Shown: positions 45,029-54,932 of the stretch, piece after piece
How the letters are laid out: every line of letters starts with the position of its first letter
Numbering within the stretch: the stretch's first letter is position 1
NCBI GenBank assembly: GCA_947095585.1
Contig: OX352762.1
Location: 46,562,829-46,626,828 of the forward strand
Source: Nephrocerus scutellatus
Lineage: Eukaryota; Arthropoda; Insecta; Diptera; Pipunculidae
DNA: 64,000 nucleotides
Direction: 5' to 3'
Position numbers and translations under genes: made by a program
Notes under the pieces: generated by a model
What the model was told of the DNA's origin: nothing
Database searches by the model: none
The model's input: only the letters and a program-made list of their open reading frames with translations

Positions 45029-45106
45029 AAACGTTAATTCGAAAAACCACACAGAAGCCGGCACCAGTGGCAGGCTCCGGACTCGAAATTAACTCCATCT
45101 AGCCAC

Positions 45107-48100
45107 ATTTACCATATCAATCTTAATAATAAAATCTCTCGTGTAGACTCTATCATAATATCCTCTGAATCCACAATGAATCCTAACTTATCCAAATTTC
45201 TTATCGATGGTGGTTGTGAAATTTGTCTTATTAAATCGGATAAATTAAAGCTTAACACGACAATAAATTATAATATAATACACTCTTTATCCGGAATAAC
45301 AAATTCAGTAATCCACACTAGAGGCGTAGTCTCTATAAAAATAACCTTGCCTCAACATGTCTCAATCTCTTATCCATTTCACGTAGTAGATAAAAATTTC
45401 CCTATAAATACAGATGGTATAATTGGTAATAATTTTCTCAACGACCACCAGGCTCAAATAGACTACGGTACTAAAATCCTAACACTTTTTACACACAAAT
45501 ATGTCATTGAATACGATTTAATTTCCTCAAATTTGGTCACTATTCCTGCTAGAACAGAAACCGTAGTTCCTGTTCATAAAGAAATGAATACAGATAGTAT
45601 ATGTCTTGCTCAGCAATTGCCAAATGGTCTATATATTGGTAATAGCATTACTTCCGCAAAAAGTTCGATCATGTATATTTCTGTTATTAACTCTTCTGAA
45701 TCTAAAGTCGAGCTTAATACAGACGAACTACTCTTCGATAAAGTCTCAAACTATAACGTACTACAAATTCAACAGTATCCTTCTTCTTATGACAGGATAC
45801 AAGACATAAAAAATCTAATCGAAACTAACCATATGACCGCTAAGGAAAAAGACTCAATATTAAATCTATGTCTTTTGTATAGCGACTTATTCTACCTTAA
45901 AGGAGATAAGCTTACGCATACGGAAGTTGTTCGACATCACATCCATACACCAGAAGCAAATCCTATCTATATAAAACCATATAGATTACCAGAAGCTCAA
46001 CGCCAGGAAGTTAATAAACAAATTCACGAGATGATGGAAGATAGTATTATCCAACCATCGAATAGTCCGTGGAATTTCCCACTAATAGTGGTACCCAAAA
46101 AAACCAGATAAAAACGGCAACAAGAAATGGAGGATCGTAGTAGATTTCCGCAAACTCAACGATAAAACCGTTAGGGATGCTTATCCTCTACCTAATATAA
46201 CTGACATTCTAGATCAACTGGGTAGCTCAAAATTTTTTTCTACCTTAGACCTCGTAAGTGGATTCCATCAAATAGTTACAAGTCAAGCCTGAAGATCGGG
46301 AGAAGACAGCTTTTTCTTCTCCATTTGGTCACTACGAATTCATTAGAATGCCTTACGGACTAAAAGGTGCACCAGCTACCTTCCAAGGGTTAATGAATAA
46401 CGTGTTGACTGGATTACAGGGTATCAAAGCCTTCGTATATATGGATGACCTCGTGGTATATGGAAAAACTCTAGAAGAACATAATTCTAAACTAGTTGAA
46501 ATTTTTGAACGTTTGAAATCACATAATTTAAAACTACAGCCGGAAAAATGTCAATTCTTGAGAACAGAGCTCACTTACCTAGGACACGTATTTACAGAAT
46601 CAGGGATCAAACCAGATCTTATTAAAATAGAATGTGTTAAGGAATTCAAACAACCCAAAAATGTTAAAGAAATTAAAATGTTCTTGGGTCTCGCAGGATA
46701 TTATCGTCGATTCATTCAAGATTTTGCAAAAATTTCAAAACCACTAACGGCACTCTTAAGAAAAGACGTACCATTCTCGTGGGCTCCATTATGTACTGTC
46801 GCCGTTCATGAACTCAAGTCGAAACTTATAAGCCCTCCTCTTCTTCAATATCCTGATTTTAACAACAAATTTATTCTAACAACAGATGCAAGTGATGTTG
46901 CCATCGGAAGTGTTTTGTCACAAGGTGAGATAGGAAATGATTTACCTATCGCCTATGCCTCTCGCACTTTAAATAAAAGTGAGAAGAATTATTCTACGGA
47001 TAAGGAATTGCTTGCCATTGTTTGGTCAGTCCGGCATTTCCGACCCTACCTGTATGGAAGAAAATTCGTCCTTTACACCGATCACAAACCTCTCATTTAC
47101 ATCCACAATTGGAAAGACATAAGTTCAAGATTAATGAGGTATCGTCTAAAACTCGAAGAATTCGACTACGAAATCATACATAAGAAGGGCGAACAAAACA
47201 CAAATGCAGACTGCCTCAGCAGAATTACAAAAATGACTCTTAGATCATCTACAAAATCGTGTACTACATCATCTCCTATATCTTGTACTACATCGCCTAC
47301 TATATCGTCTCCTATATCTTGTACAACATCATCTACTAAATCGTCTACTAATTCCGGTACCAAATCTACTAAATCGTCTACTAATTCTTGTACCAAATCT
47401 ACTAAATCGTCTACTAATTCTTGTACCAAATCTACTAAATCGTCTACTAATTCTTGTACCAAATCGTCTACTAATTCTTGTACCAAATCTACTAAATCAC
47501 CTACTAATTCTTGTACTAATTCTATTATTAATTCGTCATCTACTAATTCCTATATTGAACCAAATTCAAACCCATCAATCAGTCCTACTTCTTCCCATAA
47601 TTCGTGTCCAATTTCGGTTTCAAATTCTCCCCAAATAGCAAATTTATTAATTAATTCATCTACTGATCGTAAACTTACACACGAAGAAATCAATACTATA
47701 TTGAAGGAATTTCATCTAAATCCAATCGGAGGACACTGTGGCGTCAATAGGACTTTCAAACGAATAAAAATGTATCATAAATGGAAAAATATGTTCTAAG
47801 ATATCAAAAACTACATTAAAAATTGTGAACTATGTCAGAAAAACAAAATCACCAAGTACACCATGGAACCTATGGTTATAACCTCAACAGCCAAACATCC
47901 CTTCGAGAAAATCTCAATTGATATCGTTGGCCCATATCCTACTACATCAAACCATAATAAATATCTTCTAACTTTCATCGATGATTTAACTAAATACACT
48001 GACGCAATACCAATACCAAATCAAGAAGCCAACAGCATTGCTGAAGCTTTTGTTAAGAAAATAATCTTTCGCTTCGGTATCCTGAAATATGTATTATCTG

Positions 48101-48723
48101 ATCAAGGTCAAAACTTTATAAGCGACATATTTAAAAACGTGTGTAAACTCTTAAAAATTACTAAACTCCAAACGTGTGCGTACCGACCACAATCAAATGG
48201 ATCTTGCGAAAGAAGTCACCGAAATTTTGTCGAATATCTCAGATGCTATATTAACAAATCTCAAGATGATTGGGATTCTTGGATTAAATACGCAGTATTT
48301 GTACACAATACCACTCCTAATACTTCTACTTCCTTTACACCTTTCGAGCTAGTATTCGGACGACAAGTCGATCTTCCTTCCAGCCTAACCAAAAACCCAG
48401 AAGTATGTTACAACTATGATTTATACGCAAATGAACTAAAATCCAGACTGCAACACGCCCATCAAATCGCTAGGAATAACCTAATTAAAAGTAAGGAATC
48501 TTCGAAAATACAGTATTACAAAAAACAAAATCCAGTTATTTTCACAGAAGGAGATTTTGTCCTACTAAAAAACGAGACCTGTCCTAAAAAGAAAAACAAG
48601 AAACTACTTCCCATATGGAACGGTCCATATGAGATTATTTCTTCTTCCGGAGTAAATTCCATAATAAAATATAAAAACCGAACTCTTAAAGTTCACAACA
48701 ACAGACTTAAACCATTTCATTGA
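45107..48723 (+). pseudogene. pol: protease, reverse transcriptase, RNase H, integrase
   Basis: Protease-like part at 45176-45480 with FLIDGG where DTG/DSG is usual, then GIIGNNFL. RT starts near 45930; frameshifts lie near 46100 (A-run) and 46283. YMDD is near 46440. RNase H runs from about 46870 (TTDASDVAIGSVLSQG) to ADCLSRI near 47220. A Ser/Thr/Cys-rich repeat of about 110 codons follows, then a zinc-binding domain broken by TAA at 47797. The integrase core has D in ISIDIVGPY, D in LSDQGQNF and E in GSCERSH. The frame ends at 48721. Stops and shifts make it non-functional. Confidence 0.88.
47230..47560 (+). repeat. Low-complexity repeat inside pol, between RNase H and integrase
   Basis: A 36-bp type unit (tctactaaatcgtctactaa then ttcttgtaccaaa) repeats in register with the frame, giving KSSTNSCTKST-like units. 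It is an in-frame expansion in a linker that is short in gypsy relatives. It contains no stop on the coding strand. Confidence 0.88.
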
Positions 48724-48802
48724 TAATGGCTCTTCACCTACTTAATTCTCGTTCGTCGACTCATTCTTACTAAATCGTTTCTTTTCAGAAATCCCATACA
48801 AA

Positions 48803-50740
48803 ATGCTCGTCTTCATCATTTATATGGTTATGAACCTATATAACCCCAGTGTCATGTGCGACAACCAGTATGCAACATCATATAAAATAACTTCATTTGA
48901 AAACAGGACTGGATTATACTACGAAAATATCGGTAACCTATACCTATCATCCCAAACTTGGCAACTTGTTATATATACTAACTTATCTGAATATACTTAC
49001 CAATCTGAACAAATCCTACAAACTTATAACAAACTTATTAAATTTTGCGAAAAACTAAAAGTAGAAAACTTCAAAATAACTCAATGCGAAACTTTACCAT
49101 TCGAGTCAAAAAGCACTTTAGATTGTAAAGGATGCCAAGACGAAATTATAAAGAAATATTAGGAACTGCTAGTGTACCTCGCGTGCGAAAACATGGACTT
49201 ATAAACGCAATAGGAACCATTGCCAAACAATTGTTCGGAACACTAGACGACGATAATGCTAGAATCATTAACAAACACATAAATGAACTACAAAAGGATC
49301 AAAATCACATTACGAATCTTTATGACAATCAAATCGCAATATTTAAAAACTACATTTCACATTCAAATTTAACTTTAGGAAATAAATAACAAAGTAAAAC
49401 AAATACAGAACTCTACAGACAAAAATAGTGCAATCCTAGAAGCTTTTCTTCAATTAACAGAACTCTTCAATATCTTTAATTCTTTAGCCGAATATTACTA
49501 TTTCACTAAAAACAATCTATTGGATGCAATCTACGCTGCATCACACGGTGAATTGCACCCATATCTTATAGACCCTCATAAATTACTGGAAGAAATGCGA
49601 AAAATCCTATCATACCTACCTCAAGGTAGTCAATTACCATTCCCCTTACAAGAACAATACATAGACATACTATTCAACTTAATACAAACACACGTCTACT
49701 ACAGCAACAACAAAATACATTTCATACTAAATGTACCACTGATCTCTTCCAGAAATTTTAAAATGTATAAAATGACAACAATTCCGAAACCAATACACAA
49801 CCAAATGTACTCACTAATTATTCCAGAAAAAATGATACTAGCTATTGACTCTGAAAAACAATCCTACTTTTTATATGACGAAAAGAATGTCGAAAATTGC
49901 CTTAACCCCTACAAAAACCATTACATATGCGAACAAAAATTCCCTACAATTTTCGTGCGTTCAAGTAATGCTTGCGAAGTTAACATGTTTTCCTCACTAC
50001 CTAGCGCATCAACTATATGCCAGACTAAATTAACCCTTATAGATCACCCAATATTCCTCCAATTAGCCGAAACAAACGCATGGATATTCACATCGCCTAG
50101 ACCTGAAAATATCGTAATAAAATGCAAAGACTCTAGCTTCCAAATAACTATAAACTCAACAGGAATTCTAAAAATTAACAAATATTGCATCGTAAATACC
50201 AGATATCAAACTCTTAGTTCAAGCGCAACATACGAAACCAACCTTCATTCCAATTTTATCTCTCTTGCACCTGAATTACCAATTGATCTTGACCTTACAC
50301 ATTTAGAAAAAATACCACATTCTGAAACTAAAACATTTACAATACATAATCAAATCAACGATCTCAACTCAATAAGCAAGAGCATCGAAGAAATTAATGT
50401 ACCCAAACACATATATACCTCTCGATAAAAACAAAGCTACAACATACACATAACTATTCTCTACACACTAATAATCATAAAATTCCTAACAACACTGCTA
50501 CTCTCCTTAATCTTATTAAAATACAACAAAAAAGAAAAGACCATCGAAAAAACGGTACATACTATATCAAATCCTATTCCAAGACCACGTTCTGAATTCA
50601 TTACGCCATCTCGTTCCTATCATACACTCAGTGCTAGATTGGCACTTATAACTACCCCACCAACTGAAACTCGCTCACTTCCTACTACTATTTCTTCAGC
50701 CGAAACTCGCACCAATCCTAGGTACAAGTTTCGTTCCTAA
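48803..50740 (+). pseudogene. env, insect errantivirus type (baculovirus F-like), broken
   Basis: A signal-like hydrophobic start (MLVFIIYMVMNL) is followed by an ectodomain. Near 49180 a basic RVRKHG motif precedes a glycine/hydrophobic segment, the layout of a cleavage site plus fusion peptide. Frameshifts lie near 49160 and 49385, and TAA at 50426 precedes a hydrophobic segment (about 50455-50520) that would be the membrane anchor, followed by a basic/Ser-Thr-rich tail ending at 50738. In live relatives the product is a membrane glycoprotein. This copy cannot make one. Confidence 0.8.
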
Positions 50741-50749
50741 GGGGGGAGG
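50739..50749 (+). promoter_or_regulatory. Polypurine tract of the errantivirus-like element
   Basis: AAGGGGGGAGG overlaps the last bases of the env stop and sits directly before TGTTGTAAAG. Confidence 0.75.
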
Positions 50750-51706
50750 TGTTGTAAAGTGACCACTTCACAACTTAGTTACACAGCATTGCAACACAGT
50801 TGCAGTGTCGCAATCCCAAATCAATGCCCTATAACAATCTTGCTATATTCACATCCGTTAAACCAACATCCGCTATCTCACAATCCCAAATTAATATCCT
50901 ACATAGTTGCAACCTTGCAACTATTTATTACAACAATTAATACAGCGCCCTAAATCAATGTCCGTTATTTCTCAATACCAGAGCAATAAACCCCAACCAA
51001 TTAACAAAACCAATAACACACAGCAATTAAACCAAATGTACATTATGCCGACTCAGCATATAGTACACAGTACAAACGATCGAGTCGTTGTACTGATGCG
51101 GTGCCGTACGACGCCTTATGCTGATGTCATATTTCTCTATCCATTCACCCCAACTTATGTATTGCGCAACCGCACTGCAATACGATTCAAATCTAGGTCA
51201 CAATCGCGTACATGAATTTGATTTCCTCTTTCGCGCATTAAGATTGGTCAGTATTGAAAGCTCGAATGTGTTGAATTCGGTAAGCTTTCATATAGGAATC
51301 TACAATAACTAAAAGCTCCAATACCGAGGTTTCGTTATTGAAACTGAGTTAGAGTATCGACCGTCAATATAGTAAGACCTATAGAGTACCATCAGCAGTC
51401 AATAGAGTTAAACAATGTTAAAACATATTTACAGATCTTTTAAACTATTCTTAAATTATTAATCTCGAAATCTTAATTATAAAAAGTATTGCAAATATCA
51501 AAATCTTAAACATATTCTAAACCATAAAGTCTTGTGAACATCAAATCTAAAAATACTAAATCCTGTGTAGCCTATTCTAACTAATAATTATTAAATCTTG
51601 TGAAAATTCAATATATGTAACTTTTAATTAGATAATAGCACTTTAATAAATAAAAACTCAAATAATCAAAACAAATATCTCGACTTGCTTTATTTGGACA
51701 ACAACA
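50750..51706 (+). repeat. 3' LTR of the errantivirus-like element
   Basis: Starts TGTTGTAAAGTG after the polypurine tract. A poly(A) signal (aataaataaaa) lies near 51645. The right end is placed at an ACAACA near 51700-51706 because no second LTR is available for comparison, so the end is approximate. Confidence 0.65.
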
Positions 51707-51834
51707 CTTCGTGAAATAAACAGGTAACCCAAAAATATTGTAAACTAGTATTAGAATCTCTTTTAAGAGCTAATACTACAACAATATACTCGTAATATTT
51801 TACAAAACACACAGCCAGCCAGCCACGTGCATGC

Positions 51835-51965
51835 AAAATTTGGAAGTGATCGGGCCCCGTCTTCCGGAGCACCCATACAATTTTTGAAAAAAAAACATTT
51901 TATACGCGAGTGTACCTCCGACAGACAACACTTTTTGTAAAAATTTGGAAGTGATCGGGCCCCGG
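51835..51965 (+). repeat. Satellite B fragment
   Basis: One monomer plus part of another: aatttggaagtgatcgggcc appears at about 51838 and 51943, with caacactttttgtaaaaatt between. It is preceded by ccagccagcc, as near 32280. The right edge fuses to an RTE fragment. Confidence 0.85.
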
Positions 51966-52347
51966 AGAACAGGTAGAGTTCCCGTTCTACTGATTCAAAG
52001 AATTCTTCTTTTTCATCTGGGGAATCCTCTGTAGGTGCGTGAACGTATATGAGGCTTATGGTTTTAAATCTGCCCCTCACGCGAAGGGTGCATAGCCTAT
52101 AATTTACTGCTGTAAAGCCGATTACTGTGGGTTTCATTCTTTTGCTGACTAGAAAACCCACCCTGAGCACATGATATCTTGCATGACAGCTCAAATATAT
52201 GTCATATTCAGATTTTTGTAAGACACCATTCTCCATCCACCGCTTCTCCTGAATTGCTGTTATGTCAGCATTATATTATTTGGGTAGGGTATGGGCTAGC
52301 TGTTGTGCAGCTCGAGGTGTATGCAGTGAGCGTACGTTCCATTCTGA
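51966..52347 (-). pseudogene. RTE-type non-LTR endonuclease fragment
   Basis: Minus-strand reading gives EWNVRSLHTP (near 52340), DITAIQEKRWMENGVLQKSE, LSCHARYHVLRVGFLVSKR and ISLIYVHAPTEDSPDEKEEF. The order and motifs match the N-terminal endonuclease of RTE-clade elements. One stop near 52295 breaks the frame. The fragment ends at satellite B, whose DNA extends the open frame by chance. RT is absent. Confidence 0.8.
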
Positions 52348-52509
52348 AATCGTTTAGCCGTTTAATCATATAACGAACCCCAAATCAGCCTCGTATACAT
52401 TTATGAACGACGACGAGGTTTTAATTAACTCCAATCAATTCAGCTATATCATAAGAAGCTATTTAAGTTTTTTCAGACACACCGATTTGGTTTTGAAAAA
52501 CCTTTACTT
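52348..52509. other. Unassigned DNA
   Basis: No recognisable feature between the RTE and hAT fragments. Confidence 0.4.
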
Positions 52510-52814
52510 GCTTGGGGTTTGAAGATAAAGGCTTTTGAAAGCAGCTTTTATCTTTTGTTGAAAGCCAAGGATGGTTAGTCAGCAAGTGTCGTTGAAGCTT
52601 GCTCACAAATATAGGACTATTTGATAATTTACAACCAATGCATTATAGATTTAAATCAAAATTTCAAAAAATCGTCATTGTATTTCCGATGAACAACATA
52701 TTTTTTGGAGCAAGAAATATCCTTACTTGTACCGGGCGTGGGCTCATTAGTCTGATCGCTAACGTTATCATTATTTTCATCGTTCAGCTTTCTTCTTTTT
52801 AACCATTTATCCAT
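52510..52814 (-). pseudogene. hAT-type transposase N-terminal fragment
   Basis: ATG at 52814 opens MDKWLKRRKLNDENND, then KKYVVHRKYNDDFLKF, and after stops and shifts STKDKSCFQKPLSSNPK near 52550. This is the order seen at the N-terminus of SCAND3/ZBED-like hAT transposases: short acidic leader, KY-x-YLKFGF, zinc finger, then HPxLSTKDKxFF. The zinc finger is degraded and the catalytic part is missing. Confidence 0.65.
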
Positions 52815-52917
52815 TGTCAAAACGTTATTAAAGAAAGCCGAATCAAATATTGCCTTTGAATACGTTTTATTCAAGTTTGAGAACACAATACTAAAAGCAA
52901 AATTTTATATATAATTT

Positions 52918-53075
52918 TGACGTGACAACGTCTCACTACACGGTTTAAGGGGTACATATTCAAAAAGTCGAATGTTAAATGAAACTATTTTAACAGCATT
53001 TTGTCCTCTGTTATGTCACTTTTTTAACAGTCTTTTTGTCCTCTGTTATGTCACACTTTTAATATCCACTGGGAT
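52918..53075 (-). repeat. Linker shared with 23251-23375 (inverted)
   Basis: tgacgtgacaacgtct and caaaaagtcgaatgttaaat are the reverse complement of phrases at 23.25-23.37 kb. As there, it adjoins a satellite A array. Confidence 0.8.
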
Positions 53076-53079
53076 TTGG

Positions 53080-54167
53080 TCATTAGGAACTAGAACTTTT
53101 TGAACTAAGGCATTTCTCAACCGATTCGCATTAAATTCGGTATGTAGGACTAAGATGCGATTATAAAATTTTTTCCTATGGCAATTCTGGAATATGGATA
53201 TTATGGTCTGGAATTTCGGGAACAAAGCAATTTCTCAAGCGATTCGTATGAAATTCGGTATGTAGGACTAAGATGCGATTATAAAACTTTTTCCTATGGC
53301 AATTCTGGAATAAAGTCATGGTCTGGAGTTTCGGGAACAAAGCAATTTCTCAAGCGATTCGCATGAAATTCGGTGTGTAGAGCTAAGATGCGACTATAAA
53401 ACTTTTTCCAATGGCAATTCTGGAATATGGTCATTATGGTCTGGAATTTAGGGAACAAAGCAAATTTTCAAGCGATTCGCATGAAATTTGGTATGTAGGG
53501 CTGAGATGCGACTATAAAACTTTTTTATGGCAATTCTGGAATTGGTCATTATGGTCTGGAATTTCGGGAACAAAGCAATTTCTCAAGCGATTCGTATGAA
53601 ATTCGGTGTGTAGGGCTAAGATGCGACTATAAAACTTTTTCCTATGGCAATTATGGAATATGGTCTGGAATTTAGGGAACAAAGCAATTTTTCAAGCGAT
53701 TCGCATGAAATTTGGTATGTAGGGCTGAGATGCGACTATAAAACTTTTTCCTATGGCAAATCTGGAATGTGGTCATTATGGGCTGGAATTTAGGGTACAA
53801 AGCAATTTTTTAGCGATTTGCATGAAATTTAGTATGTAGGGCTGAGATGCGACTATAAAACATTTTTTTATGGCAATTCTGGAATATGGTCATTATGGTC
53901 TGGAATTTCGGGAACAAAGCAATTTCTCAAGCGATTCGTATGAAATTCGGTATGTAGGACTAAGATGCGACTATAAAACTTTTTCCTATGGCAATTCTGG
54001 AATATAGTTATTATGGTCTGTAATTTCGGGAACAAAGCAATTTCTCAAGCGATTCGCATGAAATTCGGTGTGTAGGGCTAAGATGCGACTATAAAACTTT
54101 TTCCTATGGCAATTATGGAATATGGTCTGGAATTTAGGGAACAAAGGAATTGCTCCAGCGATTCGGA
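53080..54167 (-). repeat. Satellite A array, inverted, about nine diverged monomers
   Basis: tatgtaggactaagatgcga-type phrases recur near 53141, 53258, 53374, 53492, 53607, 53718, 53834, 53951 and 54069 (112-118 bp). The monomer is the reverse complement of that at 22287-23250, with more divergence between copies. The array is cut at 54167 by the gypsy LTR in mid-monomer. Confidence 0.93.
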
Positions 54168-54784
54168 TGTAATAGTAAGGTAAAAGTAAGGTACTTATTT
54201 TACGTAGGATGTTGATGAGATGACAGGTTTGCCACGTACTGATTATTGGAATACTGTAATAGTAAGACTGCTGTCAAGTAAAATGTGTGATAGTGTAGTT
54301 GCCAAGCAGTAAACTGCACTCAGCTTGTCTTGCAATCAGGACCAAAAATCCCCAGCAAGGCGTGTCGAAAGTGAAAGATACGTTCAATCTGAACTCTGTC
54401 TTTATTTGGTAAAATCTACCTCTTTTATAGTGATCCTTACAATGTAAGTTTCTTATCTACTAATAGAAAATATGTATATAATAATGCAGTACATCGTCAT
54501 CGATGCACTTGAAATAGTTTTAATAGTGTGCTCATTATTGATACACTTGAAATACTTATGCTATAGTAGGACACGATGCAAATACAATACTTGTATGATT
54601 CATAGTGCACCGAGTCGGTGTTTGCCGAACGCGTGTGCTTTGTTTATCTGGTTATGTAATTTATGGTTTTGTGAGTGAGTGCGGTATTTGTATTGACCTT
54701 TGGATTGTGCATTGGTGTCGTCATAAATTAGAGTTTTTTATTGTATTTATTTGGGTGGTGTGTATCTTGTGGATAAACACTACA
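54168..54784 (-). repeat. 3' LTR of the gypsy element (-)
   Basis: On the minus strand it starts TGTAGTGTTTATCC after a purine-rich ggtaaggg and ends TTACTATTACA at 54168. A ctataaaagagg TATA box (near 54425) and an aataaa signal (near 54400) lie inside. It is 617 bp long. The left end sits in a satellite A monomer. Confidence 0.8.
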
Positions 54785-54932
54785 CCCTTACCGTTTGAAA
54801 AAAAAATTTTTGTTTTGTATATTTAAAAAAAAATGTTTGTGTATATATATATATTTTTTTTTTTGAATATGTAATAATATGTAATATGTAATAATGGAAA
54901 AATGCGTTAAATTTAATTATATAAGTTGGTAG

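Larger units (their letters stand above)
44535..51706 (+). mobile_element. Errantivirus-like LTR element, 5'-truncated, with env
   Basis: The order gag (C-terminal part), protease-RT-RNase H-integrase, env and 3' LTR is that of gypsy-type insect endogenous retroviruses. The 5' LTR, primer site and first half of gag are missing; the left edge joins satellite B at about 44530. All three genes have breaks, so the copy is dead. The env similarity to the baculovirus F protein family is based on layout and a cleavage/fusion-like segment. Confidence 0.87.

Noticed and set aside
47166..47486. Minus-strand frame with a DDLVQELVDDLVDLV pattern
   Set aside because: Antisense reading of the Ser/Thr/Cys repeat in pol; the regular pattern comes from the DNA repeat.
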